Shown here one piece after another: positions 5,681-8,158 of a stretch of DNA of 8,158 bases. The stretch comes from JBMNNS01 sp050942625 (GTDB lineage Bacteria; Bacillota; Dethiobacteria; DTU022; UBA8154). The notes below the pieces were generated by a model that was not told where the DNA came from, searched no databases, and saw nothing but the letters and a program-made list of their open reading frames with translations. Numbering within the stretch: the first letter of the stretch is position 1; every line of letters starts with the position of its first letter. The translations under genes and the position numbers were made by a program. The stretch lies in assembly GCA_050942625.1 (NCBI GenBank), contig JBMNNS010000074.1, positions 1 to 8,158 of the forward strand, given 5' to 3'.

Positions 5681-6234
5681 AGAAAACCGGTTATTGCTCC
5701 GCTAACGATCACTACCAGAGGGTGTAAGTTGAAGAGGATTAAAACCCCAAAAAAAAGTATAAAAAGTAATAGAGAGCGGCGTTGCCGAAAGACTCCTTTC
5801 CCGAGTTCATAGGCTGCGGAGATAATCAGGGCTACAACAGCCGGCCGGATCCCATAGAAGGCAGCCTGCACCAGATCATTTTTCCGGAATTGCCAGAGAA
5901 AAATTGAAATTATAAGGATGATCAGGAAAGAAGGTAGGATTGTGCCCAATAAAGAAAAAAATCCACCTTTGATCCCTTTTAAACGATAGCCGACCAATAG
6001 GGAAAAACTGATAACATTGGAGCCGGGAAGAGATTGGGCAACCGCAAGGTTATCCAAAAATTCATTGTTGCCGATCCAGTTCTTTTTTTCGGCAATTTCT
6101 CTCTTTATTAGCGGGATCATGGCATAGCCGCCGCCAAAGGTAAAAGCACCGATTTTAAAAAAGGTGAAAAATAGTTCGCTAAGCGTGATTTTTTTAGCAC
6201 TATTATTTTTATTTTTTTTAGGGGAATTTTTCAT
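5662..6234 (-). CDS. Half-size CHR-family chromate transporter, first gene of pair
   Basis: This is the 190-residue upstream partner of the other CHR half, with a lysine/asparagine-rich N-terminus (about 15 residues) before the first helix. Motifs are TFGGGYAM (32-39), LPGS (69-72), VGYR (81-84), GIRPAVVAL (128-136) and HPL (171-173). The two halves align from the K(I)GxFxFGGGYAM region onward and are clearly paralogues, as in the two-gene CHR systems of Bacillus. The PGP motif after the second conserved segment is PGS here, while the partner keeps PGP. The ATG start is backed by AGGAG (6244-6240 on the minus strand) with a five-base spacing. Its stop lies inside the beginning of the second gene, so translation is probably coupled. 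Chromate specificity is inferred from the family only. Confidence 0.87.
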   Translation of the reverse strand: MKNSPKKNKNNSAKKITLSELFFTFFKIGAFTFGGGYAMIPLIKREIAEKKNWIGNNEFLDNLAVAQSLPGSNVISFSLLVGYRLKGIKGGFFSLLGTILPSFLIILIISIFLWQFRKNDLVQAAFYGIRPAVVALIISAAYELGKGVFRQRRSLLLFILFFGVLILFNLHPLVVIVSGAITGFLWTNKK

Positions 6235-6305
6235 TAGTACTCCTGCTTTTTACCCGGCTAATATCAGTGTAGATAAACCAGGAAAATGCTCATATTTTTG
6301 GGATA

Positions 6306-6334
6306 ATTTTATCATTGCCTGCGAAGGGATGCAA
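6306..6334 (-). promoter_or_regulatory. Candidate promoter for the chromate transporter pair
   Basis: On the minus strand TTGCAT (6334-6329), a 17-base spacer and TAAAAT (6311-6306) give a 5/6 -10 box but only a 3/6 -35 box. The RNA would begin near 6299, about 65 bases before the ATG. The rest of the 210-bp divergent spacer shows no clear promoter for the rightward gene. Confidence 0.3.
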
Positions 6335-6444
6335 ATTAATAAATTTAAAGGGCGGGATTTCACCCCTGTCCTACAACAGGCATACATTTGTCGTGCTGAA
6401 CGCAGGGTAGCTATCTATTTTTAAAATCTGTGAGGTGTTAGGCT

Positions 6445-7422
6445 ATGGGTAATTTATTTAAAACAAGGGTGACAGAGCTCTTAGGCATCAAATATCCTCT
6501 TATTCAGGGCGGGATGTTCCGGCTTTCCCGGGCAGAGCTAACAGCGGCTGTATCCAATGCAGGGGGCCTGGGGATTTTATCTGCAGCAACTTTTCCTGAA
6601 AAGGAGCAGTTGCGGGCTGAAATCAGAAAAACGCAAAAGCTGACCTCCAAACCTTTTGGGGTCAACATCCCCCTATTCCCAGCTTTGAAGCCCCTGGATA
6701 TTGAGGGTGTTATTAAAGTTTTGGCGGAGGAAGGCGTCAGGGTCGCGGAAACAGCCGGCCGGAGCCCGGAAGAATATATGCCTCTTTTTAAGGAAAAGGG
6801 GATCCTCGTCATGCATAAAGTAACGGCAGTCCGTTTTGCACGGAAAGCAGAAAAAATTGGCTGTGATATGGTAATAATCGACGGTTTTGAATGTGCCGGC
6901 CATCCTGGGGAAGAGGATGTTTCCTCGCTGGTCCTTTTACCCATCACGGTGGATGCCGTTTCCATACCGGTAATAGCGGCAGGGGGGTTCGCTGACGGTC
7001 GGGGGCTGGTGGCTGCACTGGCGTTGGGGGCCGAAGGTGTTCTAATGGGTACACGTTTTATGGTTTCACAGGAGTCCCCCATGCATCAGAATGTAAAGGA
7101 ACATCTTAGGGGCCTGGCGGAAACCGAAACGATCTTGGTTTTGCGTTCGTTAAGAAACTCTGCCAGGGTTATTAAAAACACGGTTGCAGAACAGGTGGTT
7201 ACCTTGGAGAGCAAAGGGGCCACGTTTGAGGAACTTTTACCGTTGGTATCGGGAGCCAGGGGTAAAGAGCTTCAGGAAACAGGGGACGTGGAAAGAGGAC
7301 TACTGCACTGCGGGCAGGTTGTCGGGTTGGTTAAAGATATACTTCCTGTTGGGGAAATTATCGCTAATATTGTGGCGGAGGCCAAAGTTGTTATGGAAAG
7401 GCTTGGGGGAAAAGTTGGTTAG
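6445..7422 (+). CDS. NAD(P)H-dependent flavin oxidoreductase, nitronate monooxygenase/FabK-like family
   Basis: This is a cytoplasmic FMN-binding TIM-barrel enzyme of 325 residues, a normal length. The family includes nitronate monooxygenases, which detoxify alkyl nitronates, and FabK-type enoyl-ACP reductases. Visible features are the N-terminal IKYPLIQGGMFRLS (15-28), SNAGGLGILSAA (37-48), PFGVNIPL (70-77), the active-site loop FECAGHPGEEDVSS (148-161) with the candidate catalytic His153, and FMN-phosphate-binding IAAGGFADGRG (177-187) and GAEGVLMGTRF (195-205). The GHPGEEDV loop differs from the GGHxG of classical FabK, so a lipid-synthesis role is not assumed. The ATG follows GAGGTG (6432-6437) with a seven-base spacing. 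The gene stands alone between divergent transporter genes and an ATPase gene 100 bases downstream, so context does not settle the substrate. Confidence 0.87.
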   Translation: MGNLFKTRVTELLGIKYPLIQGGMFRLSRAELTAAVSNAGGLGILSAATFPEKEQLRAEIRKTQKLTSKPFGVNIPLFPALKPLDIEGVIKVLAEEGVRVAETAGRSPEEYMPLFKEKGILVMHKVTAVRFARKAEKIGCDMVIIDGFECAGHPGEEDVSSLVLLPITVDAVSIPVIAAGGFADGRGLVAALALGAEGVLMGTRFMVSQESPMHQNVKEHLRGLAETETILVLRSLRNSARVIKNTVAEQVVTLESKGATFEELLPLVSGARGKELQETGDVERGLLHCGQVVGLVKDILPVGEIIANIVAEAKVVMERLGGKVG

Positions 7423-7522
7423 TTTCCGGTGAACAATTCAGAATGGGGAGCCTTTCTTTTCTACCCTTCCATATTCTAAGTTTAGGACTGCCCTAATAGT
7501 ATGTATATGGGGGGTTGATCTC

Positions 7523-8158
7523 ATGAAAGGTAGGGGCACAATAAAAAAAGTATTCCCGGGGTCCAATTCGGCCTATGGTTTTTATTCTTACTACGATCAG
7601 ATTATGGGCCCGGAAGCTGCGAGAATATTTATACTAAAAGGTGGCCCCGGTGTTGGAAAATCCACTTTTATGGGCAAAATTGCGGGAGAAATGTTAGCCC
7701 ACGGTTATGATGTGGAATATCATTATTGTTCTTCCAACCCGGAATCCATTGATGCTGTTGCTTTTCATTCTATTGGTGTGGCCCTCATTGATGGAACTAA
7801 ACCGCATCTGATAGACCCTAAATATCCCGGCGCTATAGATGAAATTATAAATCTGGGGGGCTTTTGGGACGAATCTAAAATTATTGGTCAAAAGACACCC
7901 ATTGTAAAAATAACACAGGAGATAGGCAGAACCTTTGGCAATGTTTATAAGCTGTTGCAGGCTGCAGACCTTTATTTAAAGGCATTGGAAGATTATTATA
8001 ACCTGGATGATTATCTCGATAAAAAAGCCAGGGACCGGCTTTTACTGGAATTAATAGAAAACACCTTGGAAGGAAAAAGCAGGAGAAATGAGGCCGGGAG
8101 GGTAAGAAGGCTCTTTGCGTCCGCTATAACACCGCTGGGTACGGTTAATCACCTGGAA
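7523..8158 (+). CDS. P-loop ATPase resembling the PRK06851 family (5' part, truncated by window end)
   Basis: The frame is open from ATG 7523 to the last base (212 codons), so only the N-terminal portion is visible. Residues 40-48 (GGPGVGKST) are a perfect Walker A motif preceded by a hydrophobic strand (RIFILK). The opening SAYGFYSYYDQIMGPEAARI resembles the conserved start of a poorly characterised Firmicute family annotated as PRK06851-type ATPases, which I recall as carrying a second P-loop domain later in the chain. That part lies outside this window. The middle (about 105-200) is helical and charged, including KLLQAADLYLKALEDYYNLDD. The function is unknown; a link to sporulation or dormancy is not supported by anything seen here. 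The start follows a run of six G (7509-7514) with an eight-base spacing. Confidence 0.8.
   Translation, partial: MKGRGTIKKVFPGSNSAYGFYSYYDQIMGPEAARIFILKGGPGVGKSTFMGKIAGEMLAHGYDVEYHYCSSNPESIDAVAFHSIGVALIDGTKPHLIDPKYPGAIDEIINLGGFWDESKIIGQKTPIVKITQEIGRTFGNVYKLLQAADLYLKALEDYYNLDDYLDKKARDRLLLELIENTLEGKSRRNEAGRVRRLFASAITPLGTVNHLE

Noticed and set aside
6345..6385. Resemblance of the minus strand to the FMN riboswitch segment CAGGGTGAAATTCCCGACC
   Set aside because: Only this short hairpin-like piece matches. The rest of the conserved RFN core (the GGCGGT part and the later CCGGTGTGATTCCGGAGCC arm) is absent, and the downstream genes are not riboflavin genes.
6164..6424. 86-codon plus-strand frame across the divergent spacer
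   Set aside because: Its hydrophobic start is the complement of the Lys/Asn-rich N-terminus of the chromate protein. It has no ribosome site and no similarity that I recognise.
6504..7082. 192-codon open frame on the minus strand opposite the flavin oxidoreductase gene
   Set aside because: It is an antisense shadow of a clearly coding gene. Its composition is rich in Ser, Pro and Thr with no recognisable domain, and it has no operon context.

Overview
The window looks like chromosomal DNA of a low-to-moderate GC Gram-positive anaerobe, most likely a Clostridia/Peptococcaceae-type (Desulfotomaculum-like) bacterium. The grounds are strong purine-rich ribosome sites, frequent TTG and GTG starts, sigma-A-type promoters, lipoprotein signal peptides with LxxC lipoboxes, split half-size chromate transporters and an ATPase resembling the Firmicute PRK06851 family. 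The taxonomic call is inference, because no rRNA or marker gene is present.

Left edge (1-391): mobile-element debris. The last codons of an upstream gene are followed by two near-identical 17-bp repeats resembling the end of an IS21-type element. These abut the C-terminal piece of an IS66-family transposase, with its own hairpin terminator and an IS66-like CGCTTAC end at 385-391. The simplest reading is one IS inserted into another.

392-3629: a three-gene ABC importer operon of the iron-complex/cobalamin (FecCD/BtuC) class. It encodes a binding lipoprotein, a membrane permease and an ATPase, joined by 4-nt stop/start overlaps. A leader of about 130 nt precedes it and can fold into a nested stem plus a loop-to-downstream pseudoknot and a GAAA-capped hairpin just before the ribosome site. 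It matches no riboswitch class that I recognise and is the most interesting item in the window. No siderophore, haem or cobalamin synthesis gene is nearby, so the substrate is open.

3718-5087: a near-consensus sigma-A promoter drives a gene for a geranylgeranylglyceryl/heptaprenylglyceryl phosphate synthase-like TIM barrel with archaeal-type motifs. A small acidic lipoprotein of unknown function follows, and a strong intrinsic terminator closes the unit.

5120-6234 (minus strand): two overlapping half-size CHR-family (chromate ion transporter) genes, convergent with the previous unit. They share paralogous FGGGYAM/PGx/VGYR motifs and probably work as a pair.

6235-8158: a 210-bp divergent spacer, then a nitronate monooxygenase/FabK-like flavin oxidoreductase gene, then the 5' part of a P-loop ATPase gene cut by the window end.
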